Shown here in pieces: positions 24,094 through 31,306 of a stretch of 35,515 nt of DNA; positions within the stretch are counted from its first letter, which is position 1, and the number at the start of each line of letters is the position of its first letter. The notes under the pieces were generated by a model. It saw nothing but the letters and a program-made list of their open reading frames with translations, searched no databases and was not told the DNA's origin. The DNA is from a virus: positions 1 to 35,515 of IMG/VR virus record IMGVR_UViG_3300046517_001915; one strand, 5' to 3'. Both the position numbers and the translations under genes were made by a program.

Positions 24094-24668
24094 TATCGAT
24101 ACGCGGTCAGTTGGGTATTGGTCACCATCCGCGTGCTGGATTCTTGCCCGTACTGATTCTCACACTCGGATTTTCTGAGTTCATACAACTGCACCATCGA
24201 GGTCAGCTTCCCTGATGAGCTCGTCAAGGTATAGGTCAGTTGTGCCGCCAAGAACGCCGAGAACGCTTGTACGAACGAGGCATCCATGACCGCTTCGATA
24301 TTCGGCAGTGTCCGGATGTAGCGGATCTGCACGCCGTCAGAGTAATTGCACAGAATCTGCTGACCTTCGCGGACCCAGCCATCCCGATCCGTCAGCGACT
24401 GACCGGCCTGGAATACTCCGAGCACCAAGGTACAGTCCTGCGGCAGATCAAAAGCGTTGGCATAACCAAACGGAGGCGCGGTCGAGGCGCCCAACTGGGC
24501 CGTCCGGGCGATTGCAAAGTTCGGTTTGATTTCTCGCAGGCACGCATCGCGCGTCAGTTGGTAGAAGACGTTACAGGCGCGGGCTTCGTTGGTGTCTTCA
24601 TCCAGCGACTGGATCGTCTTTTCAGCCAAGAGCATCAAAGCATGGTTGCAGATCCCGATCTCATCCAT
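24093..24668 (-). CDS. Tail tubular protein A (T7 gp11-like head-tail adaptor)
   Basis: This 191-aa protein has the gp11-like pattern: ICNHALMLLAEKTIQSLDEDTNEARACNVFYQLTRD, where 'a.N.AL..lG...i.sl...s..A..c...y...rd..l' is the family consensus, then W/R-less NFAIART and PFGYANAFDLPQDCTLVLGV ('f.yay.lP.dclrv..v'). It connects the portal to the tail nozzle. Its C-terminal helices (LTYTLTSSSGKL, VQLYELRKSECENQ) also match. ATG 24668 overlaps the previous stop as TAATG. Confidence 0.9.
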   Translation of the reverse strand: MDEIGICNHALMLLAEKTIQSLDEDTNEARACNVFYQLTRDACLREIKPNFAIARTAQLGASTAPPFGYANAFDLPQDCTLVLGVFQAGQSLTDRDGWVREGQQILCNYSDGVQIRYIRTLPNIEAVMDASFVQAFSAFLAAQLTYTLTSSSGKLTSMVQLYELRKSECENQYGQESSTRMVTNTQLTAYR

Positions 24669-24982
24669 TACCAGCGCCTCGAGCGGTTACGTTTTTTGTT
24701 CAGCGCCTTGTAGCGGATCTCAACCTCTTCCTCTGCGGCCGAAATCTGTTGTTGGGTCACGTGATACTTTTTGAAGTACTCGGCCCGATCGGCTTGCGAG
24801 ATGGACCGCTGATCCATCGTCACGATCACGTCGGCGATCTGGCTGATCGGAATGAAGTGGACCTCCTCAATCATGCACCGCTCGCAGGTGTTGAATCCCG
24901 GGATCAGCGTGATTCCCCCGCAGTACTGACAGAGTGTAGTCGAGATGGTTTGTACCACCTCACCGTTCACAACTTGCGCCAT
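24668..24982 (-). CDS. Zinc-ribbon hypothetical protein, 104 aa
   Basis: Two cysteine pairs (CQYC at 18-21, CERC at 33-36) form a likely zinc ribbon, followed by a beta strand (VIVTMDQRSIS) and a charged helix ending in a very basic tail (KKRNRSRRW). A GGAGGGG ribosome site precedes ATG 24982. It is the first gene after the intrinsic terminator. The zinc ribbon and basic tail suggest nucleic-acid or protein binding. Whether it is a virion protein is unclear. Confidence 0.72.
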   Translation of the reverse strand: MAQVVNGEVVQTISTTLCQYCGGITLIPGFNTCERCMIEEVHFIPISQIADVIVTMDQRSISQADRAEYFKKYHVTQQQISAAEEEVEIRYKALNKKRNRSRRW

Positions 24983-25034
24983 TCACCCCTCCAAAAAAAA
25001 GGCCCATAGCGGCAGCCATAGGCCTCAAAATCAC
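24960..25034 (-). CDS. Possible 24-codon ORF through the terminator
   Basis: A perfect AGGAGGT ribosome site (25042-25048) lies 7 bases before GTG 25032-25034. The short frame runs through the terminator stem and T-run and stops at 24960-24962, inside the next gene in another frame. The encoded peptide (Met/Ala/Gly-rich) is not recognised. It could be chance, or a leader peptide whose translation weakens termination. Listed only because the ribosome site is the strongest in the region. Confidence 0.25.
   Translation of the reverse strand: MILRPMAAAMGLFFGGVNGASCER
24993..25024 (-). terminator. Intrinsic terminator after the capsid gene
   Basis: Read on the minus strand, a 10-bp stem (with two G-U pairs) and a four-base loop starts with GGCCUAUGGC and closes with GCUAUGGGCC. 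It is followed immediately by eight U residues. It lies 36 bases past the capsid stop and before the zinc-ribbon gene, so it can reduce transcription into the tail genes relative to the capsid gene. It is the only convincing intrinsic terminator seen in the late operon. Confidence 0.88.
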
Positions 25035-25059
25035 GGAACAAACCTCCTGGGATGGAGGC

Positions 25060-25908
25060 TTAGGTTTCCGTGGTGTCCATCTGAACCACACCCTCATCCT
25101 CGATGCGCGTCGCGCCCATCGTCATCCGGCAGTACACCTGCCAGGCACCCGACTTGTCGGGACGTTGCAGGATGAACGAGTACATGTCCTCGTTGATGGC
25201 AAGGCCCATCGCCATCTTCTGGAACATGAAACAGGAACGGGTCGTGAGCGTCAGCGTCAACCGTTCCGAACGCACCCAGTTGAGTGCCAGGAAACTGGTG
25301 ACCTGACCCGAGGCCAGCGACCGCTGTACGTTGTAGTCGGCCGACGTGACGGCGGCCAGCTGCAGGACGTCCCTGAGTTGCTTCGATCCGTACACCAGCG
25401 TCCGGTCTTCGTCGTAGACGTCCGAGGCGTTGAGGATCTGCTGGGCGTTCAAGAGATGCACCAGTGTCATCGACGCGGCCAGTGCGTTCTTCTGCCCCGC
25501 CGGCAGTGCCACCGAAGCACCCGCACCGTCCGTTGCGTTACCGAGCGCAGCCGCGATGATCAGGTCATCTTTGGCACGGCCCAGTGCCATCGCACCGGCG
25601 ATCGCGTATTCGGATTCCGGGCTGATCAGCAAGCGAAGTTTGTCTTCACGGTCGACCAGATCGCCCCATTCCTTATCGGTTGGGGAGACGGCGCGACGTG
25701 AGTGCGGCGCATCGAGCACCGGGGTATCGGCATGGCGGGAGACTTTCGTCTGTGCCGCAACCTTCGCCAAGCGTTCGAAGTTGTAGGTGTTACCGACCAG
25801 CGATTCAACCCGCACCTTGTCGCCGATGCGTGAACCGCGCTGTTGGGAAAGTTGATACACATTCGCCTTGAACTCCGAGACGAATGCGTTTGAGATTGTG
25901 TTGGCGAT
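25060..25908 (-). CDS. Major capsid protein (podovirus type)
   Basis: The protein shows the pattern of a podovirus coat family: YQLSQQRGSRIGDKV, FERLAKVAAQTKVSRHADTP, HSRRAVSPTDKEWGDLVDREDKLRLLI, ALGRAKDDLIIAAALGNAT. A GTG start at 25858-25860 gives 266 aa but cuts off upstream in-frame codons reading ANTISNAFVSEFKAN, which match the family's usual N terminus. No ATG, GTG or TTG occurs between these and the in-frame TAG. The best start is ATC 25906-25908, 9 bases after a TAGGAG ribosome site, giving 282 aa. An AUC start is rare, so the 5' boundary is uncertain (the GTG also has an AAGG upstream). It is followed by a terminator. Confidence 0.88.
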   Translation of the reverse strand: MANTISNAFVSEFKANVYQLSQQRGSRIGDKVRVESLVGNTYNFERLAKVAAQTKVSRHADTPVLDAPHSRRAVSPTDKEWGDLVDREDKLRLLISPESEYAIAGAMALGRAKDDLIIAAALGNATDGAGASVALPAGQKNALAASMTLVHLLNAQQILNASDVYDEDRTLVYGSKQLRDVLQLAAVTSADYNVQRSLASGQVTSFLALNWVRSERLTLTLTTRSCFMFQKMAMGLAINEDMYSFILQRPDKSGAWQVYCRMTMGATRIEDEGVVQMDTTET

Positions 25909-26053
25909 TTTGGCGCGCTCCTAAAGTTTGTCGAAACCTTTCGGAACGCGCCCCGGAAACCGGACGTTGCCTTGCCTACGCGGCCAGCGATCGGTCTATC
26001 CCGATTGCCTTGCGGACCTTGCGGCACTCCGCGAGCGAAACTCTACCCCACGC
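25909..26053 (-). promoter_or_regulatory. Untranslated leader upstream of the capsid gene
   Basis: This 145-base stretch is the longest gene-free segment in the window. It contains the ribosome site TAGGAG (25918-25923) and a short CCGG-TTT-CCGG inverted repeat around 25950-25960. I see no sigma-70-like promoter boxes and no repeat of this sequence elsewhere, so a phage-specific promoter or processing site is possible but not demonstrated. Confidence 0.3.
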
Positions 26054-26191
26054 TTACGGCGGATTCAACGCGCCGATATTGGTGGGTGGTGCGGACACGG
26101 CTTGCGCTTGTGTCCACGTATTCAAATTCTGCGACGGTGTCGTGCGGTTGGAATCGCACGTGCCGAACCGCGCCAGCATTTTCTCGATCAT
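26054..26191 (-). CDS. Tiny hypothetical protein, 45 aa
   Basis: The frame runs from ATG 26191 to TAA 26054-26056 with a GAGG 9 bases upstream. It begins MIEKMLARFG and ends with a proline-rich APPTNIGALNPP. The amphipathic N terminus and Pro/Asn-rich tail do not match a family that I can name. It sits between two other tiny genes and the capsid gene. Moderate support only, from ribosome site and operon layout. Confidence 0.5.
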   Translation of the reverse strand: MIEKMLARFGTCDSNRTTPSQNLNTWTQAQAVSAPPTNIGALNPP

Positions 26192-26221
26192 GGAAGGTAG
26201 CCTCGTTTCGAATAACTGCGG

Positions 26222-26386
26222 TTACGACGTTTTTGCTGCATCAAGGGCACGGATGCGTTCCGCTTCTTCGGGCGTCTTTGCCCAATCGGGACCGACGTAG
26301 GTGACCTTGGGTTCTGCGTCACGGTAATGCTCCGGTTCGTCCTTCTGCCCAATCGCAGGCTGCAGTAGCAATTTTGGCTTGATCAT
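26222..26386 (-). CDS. Tiny hypothetical protein, 54 aa
   Basis: ATG 26386 overlaps the preceding stop as ATGA, and the frame ends at TAA 26222-26224. The sequence begins [14 protein letters not shown] and has an acidic/aromatic middle ([23 protein letters not shown]) typical of small head-module proteins that may bind the capsid. Function unknown, but tight coupling to its neighbour supports expression. Confidence 0.6.
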   Translation of the reverse strand: MIKPKLLLQPAIGQKDEPEHYRDAEPKVTYVGPDWAKTPEEAERIRALDAAKTS

Positions 26387-26508
26387 TTCTTTTTCCGTTT
26401 GTCAGCTTTGACGTATTCCTTGCCGACCTTTTTCGGGATGCCCAACGTACTTTTGCCGTGGGCTGCCGCCTCCATCGCACGGTGTTGTCGAGGGGTCTTG
26501 CTGGGCAT
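26383..26508 (-). CDS. Tiny basic protein, 41 aa
   Basis: The frame runs from ATG 26508 to TGA 26383-26385 and overlaps both neighbours (TGATG upstream, ATGA downstream). The sequence ([20 protein letters not shown], then [15 protein letters not shown]) is of a kind I recognise from many phages, where a short Lys/Arg-rich protein lies next to the capsid or portal genes. It is likely a DNA- or capsid-associated small protein; the exact role is unknown. Confidence 0.7.
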   Translation of the reverse strand: MPSKTPRQHRAMEAAAHGKSTLGIPKKVGKEYVKADKRKKK

Positions 26509-26879
26509 CAGAGCGTCTCCACGCGATGTATCCGATCTGTCTCGCCGTGATTGAATGATTCGTGGGCAATCGAGGCGTCTACCTCGTAGATTGCGCCTAA
26601 CGCGCAGTGGTAATCAACCCCACCAGCCCGCGAGATGCAGCCGTCATTGGTCGCCAGCACCGTGTGCGTCTTATGGTGGTGCGGTGGCTGATCGGTATGT
26701 AGGTGGATCTTCCCGCCCGGTTTGATCTTGATGTAGGCCACCTTGTTGTGGATCTGCACCCAGAAATCATCGTCAGCGGCGCCGAGCACCCCAATCACGT
26801 GGTTCCACCGCTGCCCTTCTGTGTACGCGAGTTCGGCGAGAATCCCATCGGGTGAGATGCGGCCAATCTCTAGGTACAT
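26508..26879 (-). CDS. Asp/Asn beta-hydroxylase-like protein (2OG-Fe(II) fold), 123 aa
   Basis: The start is taken as ATG 26879, inside the end of the previous gene; the upstream open frame is out of place. The body is a double-stranded beta-helix: [16 protein letters not shown] contains the HxD iron motif (H61, D63), a THTVLATN strand follows, then [24 protein letters not shown] gives the distal His (H106) and the Arg (R116) expected to hold 2-oxoglutarate. This is the arrangement of aspartyl/asparaginyl beta-hydroxylases. Such enzymes hydroxylate protein side chains. The target here is unknown; a neighbouring virion protein is conceivable. It is shorter than the usual cellular enzymes. Confidence 0.68.
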   Translation of the reverse strand: MYLEIGRISPDGILAELAYTEGQRWNHVIGVLGAADDDFWVQIHNKVAYIKIKPGGKIHLHTDQPPHHHKTHTVLATNDGCISRAGGVDYHCALGAIYEVDASIAHESFNHGETDRIHRVETL

Positions 26880-27490
26880 AACCCGGTGTTGGCGGCGTAG
26901 AAGTCCGCATTGCGCATCGAATAGCGCCGGATCGCGACAGAACGGATCTGCGCGGTACACGCCGCCGTGATCGGCGAGCGGATCGTCAGCGAAACGGGCG
27001 CGCCGGTTACCGAGGCGATCGCGATCGTGACGAAACCATCGTTACCCAGTGCAGCAAGCCACTGCGCCGCCGTGAAGGTCTGGATCGACGTCGCGCCGAG
27101 CAGTACCGTCAATGAACCCACGCTCAAGTTGCCTTGGATCCGCAGCACCAGCTTTTCTGCGGCAACGCCTAAGAACGTCGCGGGACTGGGCTGTGCTTGA
27201 AGTCCGGGTGGATACAGCGTGAACACGACATCGCGCGCGGCGGCGGGCGCGGCGGCGGCGATCTCGACTTGCCGCAACGCGAGGTTGTACGTCCAGTCGG
27301 TCGGCACCACCACACCAATCGGCACTTGTGAGGAGGTATAGATCGGGACGGCGTTCTGGTTCACCCACTCCTCGATCATGTCGACCACGGGCGCCGCCGG
27401 GGTGCCCACCGCACCGTGCGCGGTGAAGTAGCTATCCCCGGACCATTTCTCGATCTTCGTGTAATTGACGTTCGCAACCCCAGTACTCAT
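26870..27490 (-). CDS. Head-module structural protein, 206 aa
   Basis: A beta-rich protein without catalytic motifs. Blocks such as PIYTSSQVPIGVVVPTDWTYNLALRQVEIA and LVLRIQGNLSVGSLTVLLGA, followed by APVSLTIRSPITAACTAQIRSVAIR, suggest a virion surface or decoration protein. The RBS GAGGAGG lies before ATG 27490, which overlaps the scaffold stop as ATGA. Located between the scaffold and the hydroxylase-like gene, so head decoration is a reasonable but unproven idea. Confidence 0.65.
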   Translation of the reverse strand: MSTGVANVNYTKIEKWSGDSYFTAHGAVGTPAAPVVDMIEEWVNQNAVPIYTSSQVPIGVVVPTDWTYNLALRQVEIAAAAPAAARDVVFTLYPPGLQAQPSPATFLGVAAEKLVLRIQGNLSVGSLTVLLGATSIQTFTAAQWLAALGNDGFVTIAIASVTGAPVSLTIRSPITAACTAQIRSVAIRRYSMRNADFYAANTGLCT

Positions 27491-28335
27491 GACGCCTCCT
27501 CAAATAGAAAGTCTTTACCCGGGGCCAATGGCGCTTTCCCTTCGGCGATACGTCGCAGCCGCATCATCTCCTCGAGCGCCGCGTTCTTCGTCTTGCGTCC
27601 GACCTCGCCCATCCCGAGTTCCGACGTCGGCTTGTTGAACGCATGATCCGGGTTCCTGCGGATCTCGCTGATCTTGATCGACGCTTCCTCCGGGGTTTCG
27701 ATGAACTTGAGCGCCGGCGTCAGATCACCCATACCACGCTCCTGAAACAGTTTACCGACTTCCGCCAATGCAATGATGGTTTCCGCACTGGGATTGGCGG
27801 CCAGCTGGTCGACCAATGCCTGGCCGCCAAACTTCTTCGCCGCGGCGAGCGCGCGGTCCTTGGCCGAGGCCAACCCCGCGTCGCCATACTTGGCCTTGAC
27901 GATCGAATCGACCTTGCCGAACCGTTCCTGCTCGGCGGCCTTCGACGCCAACCGCGCTTCGATCTGACCCTTGGCGAAGGATTCGAATTGATTCGGCGCC
28001 AAGCCCTGTTCGTGCGCCCACTTCTTCCAACCGTTCACCTCGTCCTGCGTGACGACAGTCTCTGCTCCTGCGGGCGGTGCTTTCAGTTCGTACGCTTCCG
28101 GCTTTTCCGGGCGCACAAACTCATGGAAGGTTTCACGTGGCACCATGCCGACCTGCTGCAACTTCGCCTTGAACGCGGTCTTGTCGGCATCACTCGCGCC
28201 TTCCCCAGGAATGCGAATGGAATTGCCGACCTGCGACTGATACATCAGCGCGCTTTTCACGATCGCCGCCAGATCCGGCGCTTCCTTGACTAACGTCGAT
28301 TCGTTCAGTTCATCGGACAGACCGTCAATTTTCAC
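27487..28335 (-). CDS. Scaffolding protein, 282 aa
   Basis: A helical, charged protein with no cysteine, rich in Ala, Glu and Lys, located between the portal and capsid genes as expected for a scaffold. The N-terminal third contains IPGEGASDADKTAFKAKLQQVGMVP and EAYELKAPP, a pattern common to phage scaffolds ('iP.e.ad.ee...f...lg.P..p..Y'). The rest is coiled-coil-like (ARLASKAAEQERFGKV, KNAALEEMMRLRRIAEG). The GTG start at 28335 follows GAGGAG by 9 bases and overlaps the previous gene by 11 bases. Confidence 0.85.
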   Translation of the reverse strand: MKIDGLSDELNESTLVKEAPDLAAIVKSALMYQSQVGNSIRIPGEGASDADKTAFKAKLQQVGMVPRETFHEFVRPEKPEAYELKAPPAGAETVVTQDEVNGWKKWAHEQGLAPNQFESFAKGQIEARLASKAAEQERFGKVDSIVKAKYGDAGLASAKDRALAAAKKFGGQALVDQLAANPSAETIIALAEVGKLFQERGMGDLTPALKFIETPEEASIKISEIRRNPDHAFNKPTSELGMGEVGRKTKNAALEEMMRLRRIAEGKAPLAPGKDFLFEEAS

Positions 28336-28519
28336 TGATGAAACTCCTCATGTAGTCGATCATCTCGAATTGACCGACGTTGTATGCCATCGTCAACGGA
28401 TCGGTACTGAACAGCGTCTTGGCAAACCGCCGCTCGAGTTCGTTCAGCACCCACTTGCCATCGGGCGACCCCAACAGCCGCCCGGCGATCACTTCGAACT
28501 CTTGTTCGTCTGGGCTCAT
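28325..28519 (-). CDS. Bbp19-like phage protein, 64 aa
   Basis: A small helical protein with features of the Bbp19 family: a helix with GKWVLNELERRF, then a linker (AKTLFSTDPLTMAYNVGQFEMIDYM). The family consensus 'G..vL.dL........d....a...G.r.v...i' fits. Members typically lie beside portal genes in podoviruses; the function is unknown. ATG 28519 overlaps the portal stop as ATGA. Confidence 0.75.
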   Translation of the reverse strand: MSPDEQEFEVIAGRLLGSPDGKWVLNELERRFAKTLFSTDPLTMAYNVGQFEMIDYMRSFISEN

Positions 28520-30213
28520 GCGGCTTGCGGCACCATCCGGGTGACCGCCCCCTTCATCTGCGCATCATTGCCCGCCTGGCCGATGTTCTTCGCCGCCTCC
28601 GATCCCATCAGCGCCGACTGTTCATCCATTGCCTGCTGTTTCGCATCGTTGCGCGTTTTCCGTACCGCCTCGACTTCGTCATTCGAACGTAACACTTTGG
28701 CCGGCACACCCAAGAGATTGGCTTTGTACCGCTGCGCTTTGTCCAGATCGATGATGTCCATCGCCTCTTCGATGCCGGAATTCTTCAACGCCAGCGCATC
28801 GCCCATGAAGCGGTCGATCGCATCGGTCTCCACTTGCTTCGCCGCTTGCGCCATCGGACCCACGTACTCGACGTCGAGCGCCTGCTCCTGCAGCCCCTCT
28901 GGCATCGGCAGAAACGCTTTCTTGCGGTACATGATGTTGAAACACCGCTGCAACATCGGATCCAGCACATCGGGTTTCAATTGCACGACCACAGGGCCGA
29001 GCGAGCGATACACCGCCTCAGAGCGTTTAGCGATTTCATAGGCGGTCATCTGTCCGACCTGTTCGCGCGCGGGCAACTCGAGTGCGTGGTATTTGAAGAT
29101 GTCGCGGATCTGGAAGCGTTTGTCTTCGAGTTCCGTCATGTGGTGATTCAGATCCGGCGCAAACTCCCAAGGTTTTGACTCCTCGAGGTTGCGAACGACT
29201 GTCACACCACCCGAGGCAAGGTTCGCATCCCCAACGATGTTGTTCTGTTTGGTCTTGATCGGTGGGTCGATCTGTTTCGCCCATGCGGCCAGTTCCAGCC
29301 GTTCGGCTTCGTTCACGGAACGGACGGTGGGCAACGCTCTTTCGCCCGGCCCATAACCCATGATGTCGTCAGACTTCTTCCGCCAGCGGCCAATGAAGGA
29401 CGCCTGTTCGTACGTGCCGCCATCCTCGACGATTTCCGTCGATTCCACCGATACCCACACCTCTGCCCAGGGCCGCTCGAGCGGCACTAACGGTCCTTCC
29501 GGGCGCGTCGATTTACCGTCGACTTTTGGCAAGGTGCGCTTGAAGCGACACTTCAGCGCCGCGAACACCTTATCGGGATCGTTCTGGTAGGCATCGCGGA
29601 TCTTCTCCGGGCACTTGTCGCCGAACCGCGTCAGCCATTGTTCCGCCGTCAGGTCGAACTTCTCGAATACCTGATCGATCAGGCCTTTCGAAGATTCCGC
29701 CAATCCCAACGAGCCCAGATGTAACGAACGGAACATGAATCCCCGAAAGTCATCGGTCTCACTGTCGGAGTCGTACTCGGCTTCCTTCTCGTCCACCTCC
29801 GTACCGGCCGAACCGAACGCGCCGAGATCCAGATAGAACTGGCCCATGATCATGTCGAAGTTGGATTCTCTGATCGCTTGCCTTAGTTTGTCCTGGCAGT
29901 CATCGAGCCATTCCCGGTTGGCGTCGACGTCTTCGATGTCTTCATCCCGAAACTTCAGCCCAAACCACACCGACGAGGGATTGGTCAGCGCCTCATGCAA
30001 ACGGTTGGACAGCCGGTCGTTGGCTTCCATTGCGGTCGAATCGTAGATCTTCGATGAAACATCCGTGCCCGGCGTCAGGTGTGTCGTGAACCCCGACCGC
30101 TGCGACGGCATGATGTAGTAGGCGATGTCGTTCCATCTGAGGCGCCAATTGCCGAGCAATCCCCAGCGATGGTCGTAGAGCTTCTTCAGCCGGGTCGCGT
30201 CGTAGGTGAGCAT
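28516..30213 (-). CDS. Portal / head-tail connector protein
   Basis: The start is ATG 30213 (overlapping the previous stop as TGATG), giving 565 aa; the open frame extends upstream but without support. The sequence matches the T7-type connector family: LRWNDIAYYIMPSQ, YDSTAMEANDRLSNRLHEALTNPSSVWFGLKF, WLDDCQDKLRQAIRESNF and a central YLDLGAFGSA ('D.gvfGta.l'). The C-terminal half includes the wing/stem region (MTAYEIAKRSEAVYRSLGPVV, 'T..Ei..r..e....lgp...rl'). It forms the DNA-entry dodecamer at one capsid vertex and binds the terminase. The family is secure. Confidence 0.92.
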   Translation of the reverse strand: MLTYDATRLKKLYDHRWGLLGNWRLRWNDIAYYIMPSQRSGFTTHLTPGTDVSSKIYDSTAMEANDRLSNRLHEALTNPSSVWFGLKFRDEDIEDVDANREWLDDCQDKLRQAIRESNFDMIMGQFYLDLGAFGSAGTEVDEKEAEYDSDSETDDFRGFMFRSLHLGSLGLAESSKGLIDQVFEKFDLTAEQWLTRFGDKCPEKIRDAYQNDPDKVFAALKCRFKRTLPKVDGKSTRPEGPLVPLERPWAEVWVSVESTEIVEDGGTYEQASFIGRWRKKSDDIMGYGPGERALPTVRSVNEAERLELAAWAKQIDPPIKTKQNNIVGDANLASGGVTVVRNLEESKPWEFAPDLNHHMTELEDKRFQIRDIFKYHALELPAREQVGQMTAYEIAKRSEAVYRSLGPVVVQLKPDVLDPMLQRCFNIMYRKKAFLPMPEGLQEQALDVEYVGPMAQAAKQVETDAIDRFMGDALALKNSGIEEAMDIIDLDKAQRYKANLLGVPAKVLRSNDEVEAVRKTRNDAKQQAMDEQSALMGSEAAKNIGQAGNDAQMKGAVTRMVPQAA

Positions 30214-30611
30214 CAGGCGGCAGCGGTCTGTTTCTCTTCCTGCCACTCATTCCACGGCACTTGCGCGCGTGTCTTGTACGAGTCGATGTGCGCGAGCGCC
30301 GCCATGTCGTCAATCTTCACCGTTGAATTGCCGAGGTTGTGGATCGACACGATCAGGTTCTCGACCGTCTTGGGACCGATGAAGATTTGCTTGCGCAGGT
30401 ACAGTCCGCGCTCCTCGAGTTCGTACACCGGGGACAGCTCTACTGTCACGCCATCGGGAATTTCCATCGTCAGCCCCGTCATGAACCGCTCGACGGTCGA
30501 GTTGTTCACGTAACCCTTGTTCGGCGACATCGACCGATACAGATAGACCTTGCCGGACGACGGCGGCGGGATGATGTCCTGCGCCATGTGGTAATTCAGT
30601 TTGCCGTTCAT
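30213..30611 (-). CDS. dUTPase-fold-like protein, catalytic site not conserved, 132 aa
   Basis: The start at ATG 30611 follows GGGGGAG and is preferred to the longer open frame. The middle of the protein (about residues 38-110) has the order of strands seen in trimeric dUTPases: FMTGLTMEIPDG, VYELEERGLYL, IVSIHNLGNSTVKI, DDMAALAHI, equivalent to 'tGl...iP.g', 'rsgla.k.gi', 'v...N.....v.I..Gd.iaQl'. The Asp of the usual catalytic 'GxID..Y.G' motif is missing (FIGPKTVENL), so it is probably not an active enzyme. It lies between terminase and portal. Structural or assembly use of the fold is inferred. Confidence 0.5.
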   Translation of the reverse strand: MNGKLNYHMAQDIIPPPSSGKVYLYRSMSPNKGYVNNSTVERFMTGLTMEIPDGVTVELSPVYELEERGLYLRKQIFIGPKTVENLIVSIHNLGNSTVKIDDMAALAHIDSYKTRAQVPWNEWQEEKQTAAA

Positions 30612-31306
30612 AGACTCCCCCGATAGCGCGTCACCTGATTCTGTACGTTCGGTATCCAGCCATTGATGCCGCGTACGCAATACCGCATTGCATCCATGAT
30701 GTGATCGTTGACCTTCACTACTTTGCCCTTCTCATCTCGCCTGTACAACCGGAACTCTTCGAAGAAAGCCGCCAGATGGCGGAACACCTTGAGCCGTCCC
30801 GTCGTCAGTCGTTCGTACACATCGAAGATCCCCGCCTCAACGGTGTTGTCAGCGGGCTCGACTCGCAGGTATTTCTCGTAGATATCGAGGATCGCTTCGC
30901 CGTCCTTGATCTTGCCGGCGCCGGCCGCTGAGGGGTCAATGTAGCCGGGCCATTCGCCGCGCTGTTGAATCGCACTGATGTGAACGGCAGGCTCGGCTTG
31001 GCCCCGCTTGTACACATCGTACACATACACGGTGTCCGTGCCCATGTCGCGCGCGCACCAGACAGCAGCAGTTGCGTTCCAACCGACATCGAGCCCATAG
31101 CCGCGAGTGAACATGTTGGGGATTTCGAAACCATCGACCTTGATCTCATCCTCGTCAATCGGATAGATCGCACCGGACCCCAGCATCGGAATGCCTTGGG
31201 TTCTGGCTTTGATCTGATACGGCGGAATCGTCTTGATCAGCCGCTGTTTCTCGTCCTCACTCAGATGTGGGGCATCATCCCATCCTGCGTTGATCACCCC
31301 GACCAC
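30608..31306 (-). CDS. terL: Large terminase, C-terminal (nuclease) half of a split gene
   Basis: This separate frame encodes the second half of a large terminase. It starts in the segment WDDAPHLSEDEK, then PMLGSGAIYPI, then the RNase H-like nuclease with YGLDVGWN (D73), YIDPSAAG (D124) and NDHIMDAMRY (D201 or D205), the three acidic positions expected. GTG 31306 is chosen because it shares one base with the previous stop (TAGTG); TTG 31321 is an alternative. The ATPase half is encoded at 34533-35261, more than 3 kb upstream. The nuclease cuts concatemers during packaging. Confidence 0.88.
   Translation of the reverse strand: MVGVINAGWDDAPHLSEDEKQRLIKTIPPYQIKARTQGIPMLGSGAIYPIDEDEIKVDGFEIPNMFTRGYGLDVGWNATAAVWCARDMGTDTVYVYDVYKRGQAEPAVHISAIQQRGEWPGYIDPSAAGAGKIKDGEAILDIYEKYLRVEPADNTVEAGIFDVYERLTTGRLKVFRHLAAFFEEFRLYRRDEKGKVVKVNDHIMDAMRYCVRGINGWIPNVQNQVTRYRGSL

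Noticed and set aside
25042-25058. CCTCC...GGAGG hairpin just after the capsid stop
   Set aside because: The stem is only 5 bp and lacks a T-run; its GGAGG is better explained as a ribosome site.
25626-26027. 133-codon minus-strand frame overlapping the capsid start
   Set aside because: It is out of frame with the coat protein and encodes a Ser/Arg-rich sequence with no family; a shadow.
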